DNA of 62,535 bases from Mesorhizobium sp. GTDB lineage: Bacteria; Pseudomonadota; Alphaproteobacteria; Rhizobiales; Rhizobiaceae. Positions within the stretch are counted from its first letter, which is position 1, and every line of letters begins with the position of its first letter. Shown here one piece after another: positions 9,368 through 17,786 of the stretch. The stretch lies in contig SAPZ01000030.1 in NCBI GenBank assembly GCA_004020875.1, forward strand, positions 1 to 62,535. Reading direction: 5' to 3'. The notes under the pieces are model-generated. The model saw nothing but the letters and a program-made list of their open reading frames with translations. It ran no database searches and had not been told where the DNA came from. Both the position numbers and the translations under genes were made by a program.

Positions 9368-9601
9368 TCACCGCCGGCTCTGCCCTGTAAACGCCGGCAA
9401 GCTATCCGGCGAATGGGGATGCAGATGCGCATCAAAGATAGCGAGCTTAAGCCCATATGTGAGGCGGGTTTGCGTGTTGCAGGCCTGGCAGATAAAGACC
9501 TTGGCGCTCTTGATCCACGATCCTTTTCGGACCGCCGCAGTTTCACATTTGGGACAATGGAAAGTCAGATCAGCCTCGAAAAGTTCGCGTGAAAGTGTCA
9601 T
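9368..9601 (-). CDS. Small zinc-ribbon protein A
   Basis: This 77-residue protein starts MTLSRELFEADLTFHCPKC. ATG at 9601 is preferred because GGAGG lies 6 nt upstream. Two knuckles, CPKC and CQAC, separated by 21 residues, form a zinc ribbon, with the framing motif AVRKGSWIKSAKVFIC. The C-terminus after LTYGLKLAIFDAHL is unstructured. It is a clear paralogue of the gene at 9884-10273. Such small ribbons are common in rhizobial accessory DNA and have no established function; DNA or protein binding is the usual guess. No operon partner is visible. Confidence 0.65.
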   Translation of the reverse strand: MTLSRELFEADLTFHCPKCETAAVRKGSWIKSAKVFICQACNTQTRLTYGLKLAIFDAHLHPHSPDSLPAFTGQSRR

Positions 9602-9883
9602 CTTGCGCCTCCGCCGCTGGCGGCGGAGCAAAATCCATGCCGAGCTTGCCGTTTCAGAGTGATACGCATCATCCGTTCACATGGCGCAAGCATCCGTGAT
9701 CGTTGATAAAGTTGTTTAGCCGGTATCCTGCTTTAACAGGCCCGCGCCGGTTAGGCCCGGCTCGTAGCCCTACCCCGCTGCTGTCCGGGCCGCTCCGCGC
9801 CCACCATTTCATCAGACGAAATGGCTTCTCTTTCTAAAGGTACTGCACATGCCGGGCCGTAGCGGGCGCCGCCGGCTGGCTGA

Positions 9884-10273
9884 TCAGCGTCTATACCAAC
9901 CTGACCGGCAATCCGGCGCATAAACGATCCGCGCCCGGACGAGCTGCCACGCGCGGACGAGCTGCCACGCGAGGAACCTAGCCCTTAACCTTTGTAGGCG
10001 TGGCGCATGTCGTCGTGCGTACATGCCGGAGCCTGTCATGTCCTGCGCTCCACGCCGGGCGATTCGCCGGTCCTCTACGTCCCTGCTCAGGCGCATGTAC
10101 TTTTCGAAGAGGTGAAGCTTCTCGGGGTACTCAATCCTAAGCGGCGCCTTGCAGGACGGGCATTTGAAAGCCGCTATTGACTTAAACCATGTCCCTTTCC
10201 GGATGATCGGGTAGGCACACTTTGGGCACTCGGATGGGAGCTGTTGATCGTCAAGCTCTTGAGGGATCGGCAA
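9884..10273 (-). CDS. Small zinc-ribbon protein B, paralogue of A
   Basis: CPKC and CPSC knuckles sit in the same frame as in protein A: IRKGTWFKSIAAFKCPSC against VRKGSWIKSAKVFICQAC, then LRIEYPEKLHLFEKY against TRLTYGLKLAIFDAH. I place the start at TTG 10273, with AAAGGTGG just upstream, giving 129 residues; an ATG 105 bp further upstream (10378) is in frame but its extension looks non-coding. The C-terminus is Arg/Trp-rich and includes AWQLVR twice, produced by an 18-bp tandem duplication. This tail is unlike protein A and may be read-through after loss of the original stop. Function unknown. Confidence 0.55.
   Translation of the reverse strand: MPIPQELDDQQLPSECPKCAYPIIRKGTWFKSIAAFKCPSCKAPLRIEYPEKLHLFEKYMRLSRDVEDRRIARRGAQDMTGSGMYARRHAPRLQRLRARFLAWQLVRAWQLVRARIVYAPDCRSGWYRR
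9945..9980. repeat. Perfect 18-bp tandem duplication inside zinc-ribbon gene B
   Basis: The unit cggacgagctgccacgcg occurs twice head to tail. On the minus strand it encodes the repeated AWQLVR near the C-terminus of the zinc-ribbon protein. It keeps the frame. It looks like a recent slippage event. Confidence 0.8.
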
Positions 10274-10927
10274 TCCGCCACCTTTAGGCTGATGGCGCCC
10301 ACGGTTCGCAGCTCGCGGCAGGTACCCATGAACCGGCGAGGGCGAGACTATGCCCGCCGGCAAAAATAGAAGGGCCATCTTGGGAAGTCGTTTCGCGAAC
10401 CGGACCTATGAGTTGCCATGGGCAGCATCGCTAACGTCGCTGGCAGCAAAGCTCCAGCCTCGCATTCTAGATAATCGACTTCATTTCTTTGCGCCGCTGG
10501 GTGGCACTCAGGGGGACTTGCGATATCGCAGATCGAGGGTGACACAGGATTGTGCGATACTCGACCCCGCCTACTAAGATGCCTGGCTGAATGCGGAGAC
10601 GCCGGCTGAGGACTTGAGGGGGGTGCTCTCCCACGACATCGACGGGCAGCTTCAATTCAACCGTGTCGGGCGGGAGGTGAATTTGCAGGCAGCCCTGATC
10701 CGGGGGCTAATCGCTTCACCAAACTTCCTCCCTTTGAAGGATGAATGTCGGCCGCACTTCGCACTAGTTTTGCCTCAGGGATCGGCATTCTCGAGCTGGC
10801 CCTTCCGGCACTCGTCGCTGACTGCGGATGTACCAGCGGCGACGAGAGCAGGCGCTCGACACCGCTGGTGGCAGCGCTCCCACCCCCAAGATGGGGCATC
10901 AAATTGTTCAGTTGGAAGGGCGACCTC
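10274..10927. other. Intergenic region, no supported gene
   Basis: About 650 bp between the divergent zinc-ribbon and Xre genes. Several overlapping open frames exist on both strands, but none carries a domain or a convincing ribosome binding site. No repeat or RNA gene was recognised. Confidence 0.35.
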
Positions 10928-11224
10928 GTGATTACACCTCAACAAATCCGCACCGCACGCACTATGCTTGGGTGGACTCAAAAGCATCTGGCACGGGCAG
11001 CCGAGCTTTCAGAGATGGCTGTTAAGAACATAGAGCGCGGTGCCACGGCCGATCCGCGTCCCGCCACGGTTTCTGCGCTTCGGCAAGCCCTGGAAGCAGG
11101 TGGCGTGGAGTTTTTAGGACAGACAACTCGAGTTGGGCAAGGCGTGAGGCTTCGCGCTGCTCAAACCCTCATTGCTCCGAAAAATCTCTCAGTGACGCAT
11201 GACGCGACGTCTCCTCGCCCTTGA
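10928..11224 (+). CDS. Xre-type helix-turn-helix regulator
   Basis: 98 residues from GTG at 10928, with GGAAGGG 7 nt upstream; an open frame extends further upstream but is not protein-like. Residues 3-60 are a lambda-repressor-type HTH: TPQQIRTARTMLGWTQKHLA, ELSEMAVKNIERG, then TVSALRQALEAGGVEFL. This compact form, ending shortly after GVRLR, is frequent in rhizobial genomes as a stand-alone DNA-binding protein or antitoxin-like regulator. No toxin partner is visible nearby. Targets unknown. Confidence 0.75.
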   Translation: MITPQQIRTARTMLGWTQKHLARAAELSEMAVKNIERGATADPRPATVSALRQALEAGGVEFLGQTTRVGQGVRLRAAQTLIAPKNLSVTHDATSPRP

Positions 11225-11603
11225 GGTATTTTGACCCGGGCCGACCAGGCCGGGCTTCAGCCATTCGGCCTTTTGCTTCTTAAGGTTTTGGCGGCAACCC
11301 ACCGGTCTTGCCTCGTTCGCTACGGCTTGCACATGATTCAGTCGAGCATCTCGGGGTCAACGAATTGAAGCCGGTATAGGTGCGCATGAATTGTTGGCGC
11401 GTTCCCCCACTGGCTCTCTGGGCGCCCGGGACTCTTTTTGGAATGCAGAATTTATGATCTCGGCATCAATCGCCGACAGGCATTTTGAATTGCCATGTTG
11501 CCCCTCACAGGCGGGGGCGAAAAACCAGGCCCCGCGCGGACGCTAATATCATCGTCATAACGCCCGTGCTTCACGAAGCCCGTTGCAGCGCCAAACGCGT
11601 GCT
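11225..11603. other. Intergenic region, nothing recognised
   Basis: About 380 bp. A GC-rich imperfect hairpin (cccgggccgaccaggccggg) just after the Xre stop could act as a weak terminator, but no T-tract follows. Nothing else recognisable. Confidence 0.3.
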
Positions 11604-11891
11604 ATGGCGAAGGGCAGCATTAAGGTCGGAGACACGGTTGCGATCACCGCAACGATCCGCAAGCGCGTGACGGAGGATAGGGTCGCCATTCTGATCCCTT
11701 CTTATGATCAGCCGCATTCGACCGTGGACACCACCCCCGACATCAGTAGCGGTCAAAAGATCGAGCTAACTGGGGAGGTCACATGCCTCGACGATGACAC
11801 TGTGACGGTCGGCGGCTCGTATCATCACCGTGAAGGCGAGCGCTGTGCGGGTGGTGAGGAGTAACGTTCCGCCGCAGCGCAAGACGAAAAG
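11604..11891 (+). pseudogene. Copy A of the GSIKVGDTV small-protein family, frameshifted
   Basis: The frame from ATG 11604 (MAKGSIKVGDTVAI) is nearly identical to the intact copy D at 33270-33566 through TVTVGG. About 5 nt are then missing relative to copy D, and the frame changes to SYHHREGERC and stops at 11864. The true C-terminus (ITVKASAVRVVRSNVPPQRK) is still readable in another frame to about 11891. The family appears to be a small beta-rich protein of unknown function; VAILIPSYDQPHSTVDTTP and KIELTGEVT are its conserved motifs. The homology with copy D continues past the gene into a shared hairpin, so a larger DNA unit was duplicated. Confidence 0.65.
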
Positions 11892-11924
11892 AAAAAGCCC
11901 GTCGCCAATGACCAAGCGACGGGC
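11886..11924 (-). terminator. Rho-independent terminator on the minus strand
   Basis: A perfect 9-bp stem, gcccgtcgc/gcgacgggc, with a 10-nt loop is followed on the minus strand by TTTTTCTTTT. It is antisense to copy A, so it would stop transcription coming from the right. A near-identical hairpin follows copy D at 33577-33600. Confidence 0.6.
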
Positions 11925-12000
11925 CGTAGGTGGGGAGCTACAAAGGCGAGCGGCCCGGAGGGGAGATGAACCGCTCATCGTGGAAACTCATCGCCTTGAA

Positions 12001-12030
12001 AATTGTTTCCTGGGCCCAACAGGAACAATT
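12001..12030. other. Inverted repeat (hairpin)
   Basis: aattgtttcctg and caggaacaatt pair with one bulged base around a 7-nt loop. No clear T-tract follows. Role unknown; it lies between copies A and B of the small-protein family. Confidence 0.45.
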
Positions 12031-12064
12031 TAGCTAAGGCGAATGTTTGTTTCTCATTGAGACG

Positions 12065-12241
12065 ATGGACATCACCGAGTGCCGCGCCGCGCGACGCGTC
12101 AATGAGGACACAATTACGGCAGGTGGCAAGGATCTCGGGATCACGGTCAAGACGAGCACTGTGCGGCTGGTGACGAGCTACGTTCCGCCTAAAAGGAAGA
12201 AGCCATCAGTTGGTGGCCTGTCGACAGTAAGCGCCCCTTGA
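12065..12241 (+). pseudogene. Copy B of the GSIKVGDTV family, C-terminal fragment
   Basis: Only the C-terminal half of the family is recognisable: DTITAGGKDLGITVKTSTV and RLVTSYVPPKRKK align with copy D (DSVTVGGKDLGITVNLSAV, RLVTSHVAPKRK). The N-terminal half, with GSIKVGDTV, is absent and replaced by an unrelated 14-residue stretch after ATG 12065. It probably is not functional. Confidence 0.55.
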
Positions 12242-12264
12242 CCCTAGCCCTTGGCTTGCGGTGA

Positions 12265-12582
12265 ACTCCGTCATCAGAGCCGGAACAAGGTTTTGCGATC
12301 ATCGTTGGGTCGGTGACCGAACGGGGGATTTGCACGACAACCTACCTGGTTGAAGAGATGGCCGGCGACACGCCGGTCTCCCATCACGATGTGATCGCCA
12401 ACACGCCCTGGGAGGCTGCTGCGGTCGGCACAAAGAAAGAGGTTCAGGCTCGCAGAGATGAACGGCTGTAGGTTCGCGTCACCGAGGAAAGCAGCCGCGT
12501 TGTGTACAAATTACGCGTTCAAGTAGCCCTCGCGGGCGGGCCGTGGACAACGCTCGCGCCAACTGGTGGCAGCCAGAGCTGA
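12265..12582 (+). pseudogene. Small protein gene interrupted by an in-frame stop
   Basis: Translation gives FAIIVGSVTERGICTTTYLV, then a segment with AGDTPVSHHDVIAN and GTKKEVQARRDERL. A TAG at 12469-12471 is followed in the same frame by VRVTEESSRVVYKLRVQVA. A TGG-to-TAG change would explain the stop, since a Trp before VRV reads naturally. No ATG, GTG or TTG precedes the conserved part after the upstream stop at 12262, so the start is also lost. It resembles small rhizobial proteins I cannot name. Codon pattern and hydrophobic alternation support past coding. Confidence 0.4.
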
Positions 12583-12603
12583 CTGGCTGTTTCAGGACTG
12601 ATT

Positions 12604-12936
12604 GTGTTAGATGGCAGATCTCGAAATTGTTCAGCCGGAGCGCCGCCCATCGCAATCGACCCGTTCGCCCCTCTTCGCCAACGCTTCCTTATCCGCTGCG
12701 CCGATCAGCTGGCGGAATTGAAGGCCATTGCTTGTCAAGGCGACCCCCTGCCCGGCGGTGATCCCCTGATCAAGATCGCGCATTCCCTGGCGGGAGCGGC
12801 GGGAACGTTCGGCTTTGCGGAGATCAGCGCGCGGGCGTCGGCGCTGGAAACGCTGCTTATCAACCAGGCGGATGGCGCCGCTGTCCGCGCGGCGCTTGAC
12901 GCCTTGATCGGGGACATCGAGCGGATGCTGGCCTGA
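12604..12936 (+). CDS. Histidine phosphotransfer (Hpt) domain protein
   Basis: About 110 residues; GTG at 12604 is the first start in this frame, and the first 18 residues look non-conserved, so the start is uncertain. From about residue 20 it is a four-helix Hpt bundle: LRQRFLIRCADQLAELKAIA, then IKIAHSLAGAAGTFGF with the phospho-accepting His, and ISARASALETLLIN. Hpt proteins relay phosphate between receiver domains in His-Asp phosphorelays. It converges with the GT2 synthase gene. The two stand-alone response regulators and the hybrid kinase at 17-20.7 kb are plausible partners. Confidence 0.7.
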   Translation: MLDGRSRNCSAGAPPIAIDPFAPLRQRFLIRCADQLAELKAIACQGDPLPGGDPLIKIAHSLAGAAGTFGFAEISARASALETLLINQADGAAVRAALDALIGDIERMLA

Positions 12937-12950
12937 CGGTGCCGCCAGGC

Positions 12951-14381
12951 TCACTTCTTGCCAGCGCCGCCAAGTCCGGTCCTGGTCATCTCGCCCCAAC
13001 CCTGGTTGCCGCGCAAAAATTGCCACCAGCCCTTCACCCGCCAGAAATTGTTCAGCTGGCGGTAGCCAAAATTCTCGATCACGGCGGCCACCGTCAGCAC
13101 GGCGAGGTCCCTGGCGCGGGGAAAGCGCTGCAGCTCGGCCTCTTCGAGGATCAGCGAGCAGACGCTGACGCAGACCCCATAGGTGAAGATGAGAGCGGTG
13201 AAGGCGAGGAGATATTCAGCCGAAAGGATACCGAGCAACCAAAAGGCCGGTATCAGGATATAGCCCAGCACCTCCGCCACCGGTCCCAGCACATCGACGA
13301 CCAAGATGTGGCCGAAGCCGAGCAAGCCGACGCGGCCATAGCGCGGGTTGAAGAGCATCGAGCGGTAGCGGAAGAAGCATTCGAGCGCGCCGCGCTGCCA
13401 GCGTGAGCGCTGGCGGGCCAGCACGCTCAGCGATTCCGGCGCCTCGGTCCAGCACACCGGCTCGGGAATGAACTGGACGCGGTATTTGCGCTTTTTATCG
13501 CGCATATGGCGGTGCAGCTTGATGACGAGGTCGAGGTCCTCGCCCATCGAGCCCTTGGTGAAGCCGCCCACCGCCACCACTTCCGCGCGGCGGAACATGC
13601 CGAAGGCGCCGGACACAAGCATCAGCGTGTTGATGCTGCTCCAGGCCAGTCGCGCCATGAGGAAGGCGCGCAAATACTCGACCACCTGAAACAAGGGCAG
13701 CAGGCGGCGCGGCAAATGGATTTCGCGCACCCTGCCCGCCTCGATCCTCGAGCCATTGGCGATCCGGATCGTGCCGCCCACGGCAATGGTGCGCTCGGGG
13801 TCGTCGATGAAGGGCTGGGCGGCGCGTATCAGGGCATCCGGCTCGAGGATGGAATCGCCGTCGATGACGCAGAAGAGCGGCGCGCGGCAGACATTGATGC
13901 CGGCATTCTGGGCATCCGCCTTGCCGCCATTCTCCTTGTCGACCACGAACAGCCGTTCGGTTGTCGGCGAGGAATAGAGGCCGCGGATCGGCTGATGCGC
14001 GAGCGCCTCCTCAAAGGGCCGTTGGAACTTCACCAGCTTGAAGGCTTCGATCAGGCGCTGCAGCGTGTCGTCCTTCGAGCCGTCATTGATCACGACTACC
14101 TCGAAATTCGGATATTCCAGCGCCAGCATCGAGTGCACGCTCTCGACGACGTTCAGCGCCTCGTTATAGGCAGGCACCAGCAGCGCGATCGGCGGCGCAA
14201 CGTCGCCATAGCGCTGCCACAGTAGCGCCGAGCGCGCCACGGGCGGACGCTTGGACAGGGCGTAGCCGGCAAAGACAAGCTGCAGGAGATAGATCGTGGT
14301 CTGCGCCAGCCCCGCCCCGATGATGAACCAGGACAGGATGGTGGCGGCAAGAACGACCTCGTGGCTCCAGTCGGCGATCAT
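12951..14381 (-). CDS. Membrane GT2 polysaccharide synthase (PgaC/BcsA-like, no PilZ)
   Basis: This 476-residue processive-type GT2 enzyme has one N-terminal membrane segment (residues about 8-40) and three or four near the C-terminus (about 345-440). Catalytic motifs are present: LVPAYNEALNV, VVINDGSKDDT, NGGKADAQN, FCVIDGDS (DxD), GEDLDLVIKL (ED base) and QRSRWQRG (QxxRW). These are the features of enzymes that polymerise and translocate beta-glycans. No PilZ domain follows, so any c-di-GMP control must be indirect. The ATG overlaps the end of the HEAT gene by 4 bp (ATGA), so the two are translationally coupled. The polymer is unknown. Confidence 0.85.
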   Translation of the reverse strand: MIADWSHEVVLAATILSWFIIGAGLAQTTIYLLQLVFAGYALSKRPPVARSALLWQRYGDVAPPIALLVPAYNEALNVVESVHSMLALEYPNFEVVVINDGSKDDTLQRLIEAFKLVKFQRPFEEALAHQPIRGLYSSPTTERLFVVDKENGGKADAQNAGINVCRAPLFCVIDGDSILEPDALIRAAQPFIDDPERTIAVGGTIRIANGSRIEAGRVREIHLPRRLLPLFQVVEYLRAFLMARLAWSSINTLMLVSGAFGMFRRAEVVAVGGFTKGSMGEDLDLVIKLHRHMRDKKRKYRVQFIPEPVCWTEAPESLSVLARQRSRWQRGALECFFRYRSMLFNPRYGRVGLLGFGHILVVDVLGPVAEVLGYILIPAFWLLGILSAEYLLAFTALIFTYGVCVSVCSLILEEAELQRFPRARDLAVLTVAAVIENFGYRQLNNFWRVKGWWQFLRGNQGWGEMTRTGLGGAGKK

Positions 14382-15415
14382 AGGATCGGCCCCTCGGCAA
14401 GAATGAGCGAGGCGGTGCGCTGGCTGCGCGAGACTTCCGCCGAAGCGATCTCCCGCAACAGCCGCTCGCCCGGCTGGCCGAAGGAGCGCAGCGCATTGGC
14501 AGCGGCGTAGCGCACGGTCCAGACCTCATCATTCATGAGCCTGGAGAGCGGCGCGGCGAGCCCAGGCAGGCCGAGACGCCCGGCGGATTCGGCCGCGGCG
14601 GCTCGCACCTCCCAGTCGTCGTTGGCCATGGCGTGCTTCAGGATGGCCGGCGCCTCGGCGTGACCCGTCAGGCCCAGCGCCCGCAATGCGGCGGCGGCAA
14701 CTTCGGGCGCGGCATCGCCGGCAAGGTTGGCGAAGAAATCGGCGAAGCCGAAGCCGCCGGCGTGGGCAAGCGCGTCGATCGCTGCCGCCCGGATGAAGGG
14801 CGAGGCGTCCGCGCGCGATGCATGGACCGCAAGCTCGTTGAAGCGCGAGCGCGGAAAGCGCCTGAACAGCTCGACCAGGCGCCGCGAGCGCTGCCCCGCC
14901 ACGCCGATGAAGTCCAGCGCGGTGCCGAGCAGCGGCAGGCTGCCGAGATCGCAGAGCGCGATGGCGGCCGCGATCCTGACTTCGCGCGAACGGTCCTGGG
15001 TGAGCGCGGAAAGCAGGTTTTCCGTCGCATCGTCCGAACCCAGCGCCGCCAGCATCTCCGCGGCGTGGATGCGGTCGGCGACATTGCCTTTGCGCAGCTG
15101 CCTGTTGACGCGGGCCGGCAGGCCGCATTCGTTGAAGGCGACAAGCACGTCGTCCCTCTCCTCGCCGCGCAGCAGTGAAATGAACTCGAAGCCAGCTTCA
15201 ATCGCCACGCCCGGCGGCACGTCGAGCACCGTCGCTTTCAAGGCCTCGCGATCGCGGCTCTCGGTGAAGGCGATCAGCGCGGTCAGCACCTGGCGCCGCT
15301 GGTCGGCCGCAGCCCTGGCCTGGCGCTCCTGCAGCAGGCGGCGCGCAATCAGGAACAGCATGATCACCAGGGACAGGGCGCTGAGCAGTATCGAGAGGTC
15401 CCAGATGTACCACAT
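14378..15415 (-). CDS. Membrane-anchored HEAT-repeat protein
   Basis: 345 residues. An N-terminal membrane helix (about 8-28, LLSALSLVIMLFLIARRLL) is followed by a basic linker and, from about residue 105, by five or six HEAT-type repeats (DRIHAAEMLAALGSDDATENLL, EVRIAAAIALCDLG, DWEVRAAAAESAGRLG, VWTVRYAAANALRSFG). HEAT arrays are protein-binding scaffolds. Its place between the outer-membrane barrel gene (2 bp upstream) and the GT2 synthase (4-bp overlap) suggests it links the synthase to the export apparatus at the inner membrane. This is inference from operon structure; I know of no named homologue in Pga, Bcs or Alg systems. Confidence 0.75.
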   Translation of the reverse strand: MWYIWDLSILLSALSLVIMLFLIARRLLQERQARAAADQRRQVLTALIAFTESRDREALKATVLDVPPGVAIEAGFEFISLLRGEERDDVLVAFNECGLPARVNRQLRKGNVADRIHAAEMLAALGSDDATENLLSALTQDRSREVRIAAAIALCDLGSLPLLGTALDFIGVAGQRSRRLVELFRRFPRSRFNELAVHASRADASPFIRAAAIDALAHAGGFGFADFFANLAGDAAPEVAAAALRALGLTGHAEAPAILKHAMANDDWEVRAAAAESAGRLGLPGLAAPLSRLMNDEVWTVRYAAANALRSFGQPGERLLREIASAEVSRSQRTASLILAEGPIL

Positions 15416-15417
15416 GG

Positions 15418-17169
15418 TCAGAACCGCGCCGTCAGGCCGAGGCCGAAAATGTTGCGGTCGAAGGTCGGGCGTTCTTCATGCGCGATGCTGGCGCGCAGCG
15501 TCAGCGGATCGCTGACCTCGAAGGAAATGCCGCCGAAGACGGTGCGCGTCGGCACCAGCGCGCCGTCGTCGATCTCGGGGGCGTCGGCATAGCCGGCGAA
15601 GAAGTTGAAGCGCTCCGTCACCGCAAGGTCGGCACGAAGCACATAGCCGTCCGCAACCGTCCCGGTATCGTCCTCGGCATGCACCCAGCGGGCGGAGAGG
15701 CCCAGGCGGCCGTCGAGGATACAGGCCTGCACCCAAGGTTGGATGCTGGTCACGCTGGTATCGGCGAAATTGTCGTAGCGGGTGTCAATGTTGAGCGAGA
15801 ACGGGCCAAATGCCTTTGCGGGCGCCAGGACCTGCCAGGACACGCCTGCGCCGATCGAATAGCGAGCGAGGAAGTCGGCGTCCGGTGTCACTGCTGCGAG
15901 CGCGTAGGCGGAAAAGGTCGGCGTGAAGGCCTGGTCGATGCGGCCCTCCATCTGGACGTCGGTGTGGCCGAAACGGGTCGCCAGCCGGGCGTGGCCGGAA
16001 ATCGTCGTGCGCGGCGACAGCCGGTAGGCAATTCCGGCCGAACTGTCGGTCCAGTCGCCCAGCCCGTTGGTGAGATCGCTCACCTCGCTGCCGAGGTCGA
16101 GTCGCCAGTTGCGCGGCGGCGGTACGGCCAGCCTCTGCTCGACATCGGCAGAGCCCGGCTGAAGGGCGAGCGCCTGATGATAGGCCTGCCGCGCGGCCTC
16201 ATCGTCGCCCTCGGCGCGGCGCACATCGCCGATCCCCACCAGCGCCTCGGCATTCCGCGGCTCCAGCGCCAGCGCGCGCTGGAACGACCGCCCGGCCCGC
16301 GTGTAGTCGGCCTCGAGCAGGGCGATCCTGCCGTCGAGATCGAGCGCCTCGACATTGTCCGGCGCGGTCGCCAGCACGCCATCGGTCAGCGCCCGGGCGC
16401 GCGGCGTCTCGCCTTGCCAGATCGCCAGGCGGATCTTGCCCAGCCTGGCATCGAGAAGGGCTGGCTTGATGGCCAGCGCCCGGTCGAAGAGATGGTCGGC
16501 TTCGTCGAAGCGCTGGCTGGAGCCGACGACGAGGCCAAGCGCGACCAGAACATCGGTGTTTTTGGGTGACAGCTTCAGGGCGCGGCGATAGACCTTTTCC
16601 GCTTCGGGCAGCTTTCCTTCTGTCCGCAAGCGCCTGCCGTCTTCCATCAGGCCAGGAACCGGGTCGGACCGGCGATGCAGCTTCTTCACCGCCGCCGGTA
16701 GTGCGGCAGCCGCTTTTGGTTTGCTGACGGCCGCCTGCTTCGCCTTGCGGATGTTCTCGACAAGGGCTGCGGCGTCGGTATTGGCGGGATCGGCCTTTGC
16801 GACGTTTTCGGCCAGCGGCAGCGCGACACCCAGATTACCGGAGCGGTATTCGACCTCGGCCATGCCGAAACTGGCATCCCTGTAGTTCGGAGCCAGCGAA
16901 AGCGCCTTGGAAAAAGCATCGCGCGCCGCCGGAAGGTCGTTGCGGCCGAGTTCAGCGAAGCCAAGCTGAACCAGCGCGTCGGCATTGTCTGGCTTGAGCG
17001 CCAGCGCGCGCTTCAAGAGGTCGGCGGCCTCATCGAAATGCTGCGCCTGCCGCGCCTTCACGGCCGAGGCGTAGAGCTCGTCGGCTGTCTGCGCCAGGGC
17101 CACGGCCGGAGCGGCGGCGACAGCCAGGATCAGGCACGCGGCGAAGCTGAGGCGCCGGCCACGCCGCAT
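15418..17169 (-). CDS. TPR protein with C-terminal YaiO-type outer-membrane barrel
   Basis: 583 residues. A signal peptide ends near AVALAQ (residue about 26). Residues 27-345 contain TPR units (ADALVQLGFAELGRNDLPAARDAFSKAL; DVLVALGLVVGSSQRFDEADHL; AEALVGIGDVRRAEGDDEAAR). Residues about 350-583 are a beta barrel with alternating aromatic strands (WRLDLGSEVSDL, GISFEVSDPLTLRASIAHEE), ending in Phe (LGLTARF) as outer-membrane proteins do. This architecture is like the TPR-plus-porin export proteins of Bcs and Pga systems, with a YaiO-like barrel. It probably exports the polymer made by the GT2 two genes downstream. Its ATG shares one base with the stop of the response regulator before it. Confidence 0.8.
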   Translation of the reverse strand: MRRGRRLSFAACLILAVAAAPAVALAQTADELYASAVKARQAQHFDEAADLLKRALALKPDNADALVQLGFAELGRNDLPAARDAFSKALSLAPNYRDASFGMAEVEYRSGNLGVALPLAENVAKADPANTDAAALVENIRKAKQAAVSKPKAAAALPAAVKKLHRRSDPVPGLMEDGRRLRTEGKLPEAEKVYRRALKLSPKNTDVLVALGLVVGSSQRFDEADHLFDRALAIKPALLDARLGKIRLAIWQGETPRARALTDGVLATAPDNVEALDLDGRIALLEADYTRAGRSFQRALALEPRNAEALVGIGDVRRAEGDDEAARQAYHQALALQPGSADVEQRLAVPPPRNWRLDLGSEVSDLTNGLGDWTDSSAGIAYRLSPRTTISGHARLATRFGHTDVQMEGRIDQAFTPTFSAYALAAVTPDADFLARYSIGAGVSWQVLAPAKAFGPFSLNIDTRYDNFADTSVTSIQPWVQACILDGRLGLSARWVHAEDDTGTVADGYVLRADLAVTERFNFFAGYADAPEIDDGALVPTRTVFGGISFEVSDPLTLRASIAHEERPTFDRNIFGLGLTARF

Positions 17170-17621
17170 CAGCGCTTCCCGCTCTTGCGGGCGATGAGAC
17201 GCCCCAGCCGGGCCAAAAGCTCCTCGGGAATGAACGGCTTCACCAGATAATCGTCGGCGCCCTTGTCCAAGGCCGAGACAATGTCCTTTTGCCCCTTACG
17301 GGCAGTCAGCATGACGACCGGCGTATCGGACAAAGCCGGGTCGCCCTTGATGCGCGCCAGGACTTCAAGGCCGTCGGCCTTCGGCATCATCGCGTCGAGC
17401 ACGATGACGTCGGGGGCGTCCTGCTGCGCCTTCTCCAGCGCCTCCGCCCCGTCGATCGCCTTGATGACCTCGTATCCCTTCGCCCTCAGCCTGAATTCCA
17501 TCAGCTCGAGCAACAACGGGTCGTCATCGCAGATCAGAACTCTTGCCTTCGCTCCATCCACCAATCCTGCTCCGGTTCCGTCGCCCCCCGGAGTGATCAC
17601 CCATGGACCTGCATCCGCCAA
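17169..17621 (-). CDS. Single-domain response regulator heading the polysaccharide operon
   Basis: 150 residues: a 25-residue N-terminal extension and one receiver domain. Acidic pocket DDD in VLICDDDPLLL, phospho-acceptor Asp in VIVLDAMMPKADG, Thr in VVMLTAR and Lys in DDYLVKPF are all present. There is no output domain, so it acts through a partner protein. It is the first gene of the run receiver, TPR-barrel, HEAT, GT2, with overlapping ends, so control of polymer synthesis or export by phosphorylation is likely (inference). Confidence 0.85.
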   Translation of the reverse strand: MADAGPWVITPGGDGTGAGLVDGAKARVLICDDDPLLLELMEFRLRAKGYEVIKAIDGAEALEKAQQDAPDVIVLDAMMPKADGLEVLARIKGDPALSDTPVVMLTARKGQKDIVSALDKGADDYLVKPFIPEELLARLGRLIARKSGKR

Positions 17622-17786
17622 ATGCGTTCCATGCTGACGTGACCGCGCAAATCATAGCTAAAGCCGATTCGCGACGGTTGCGTTCCTATGCAATCAGTAG
17701 ATGAATATCGGCGCATGGTATAGGAGGCGTAAACACCAAGCAGGGTCTTGCCGACAGGCTTTTCGGCGCTCGCGGCGCTCTCCCTG

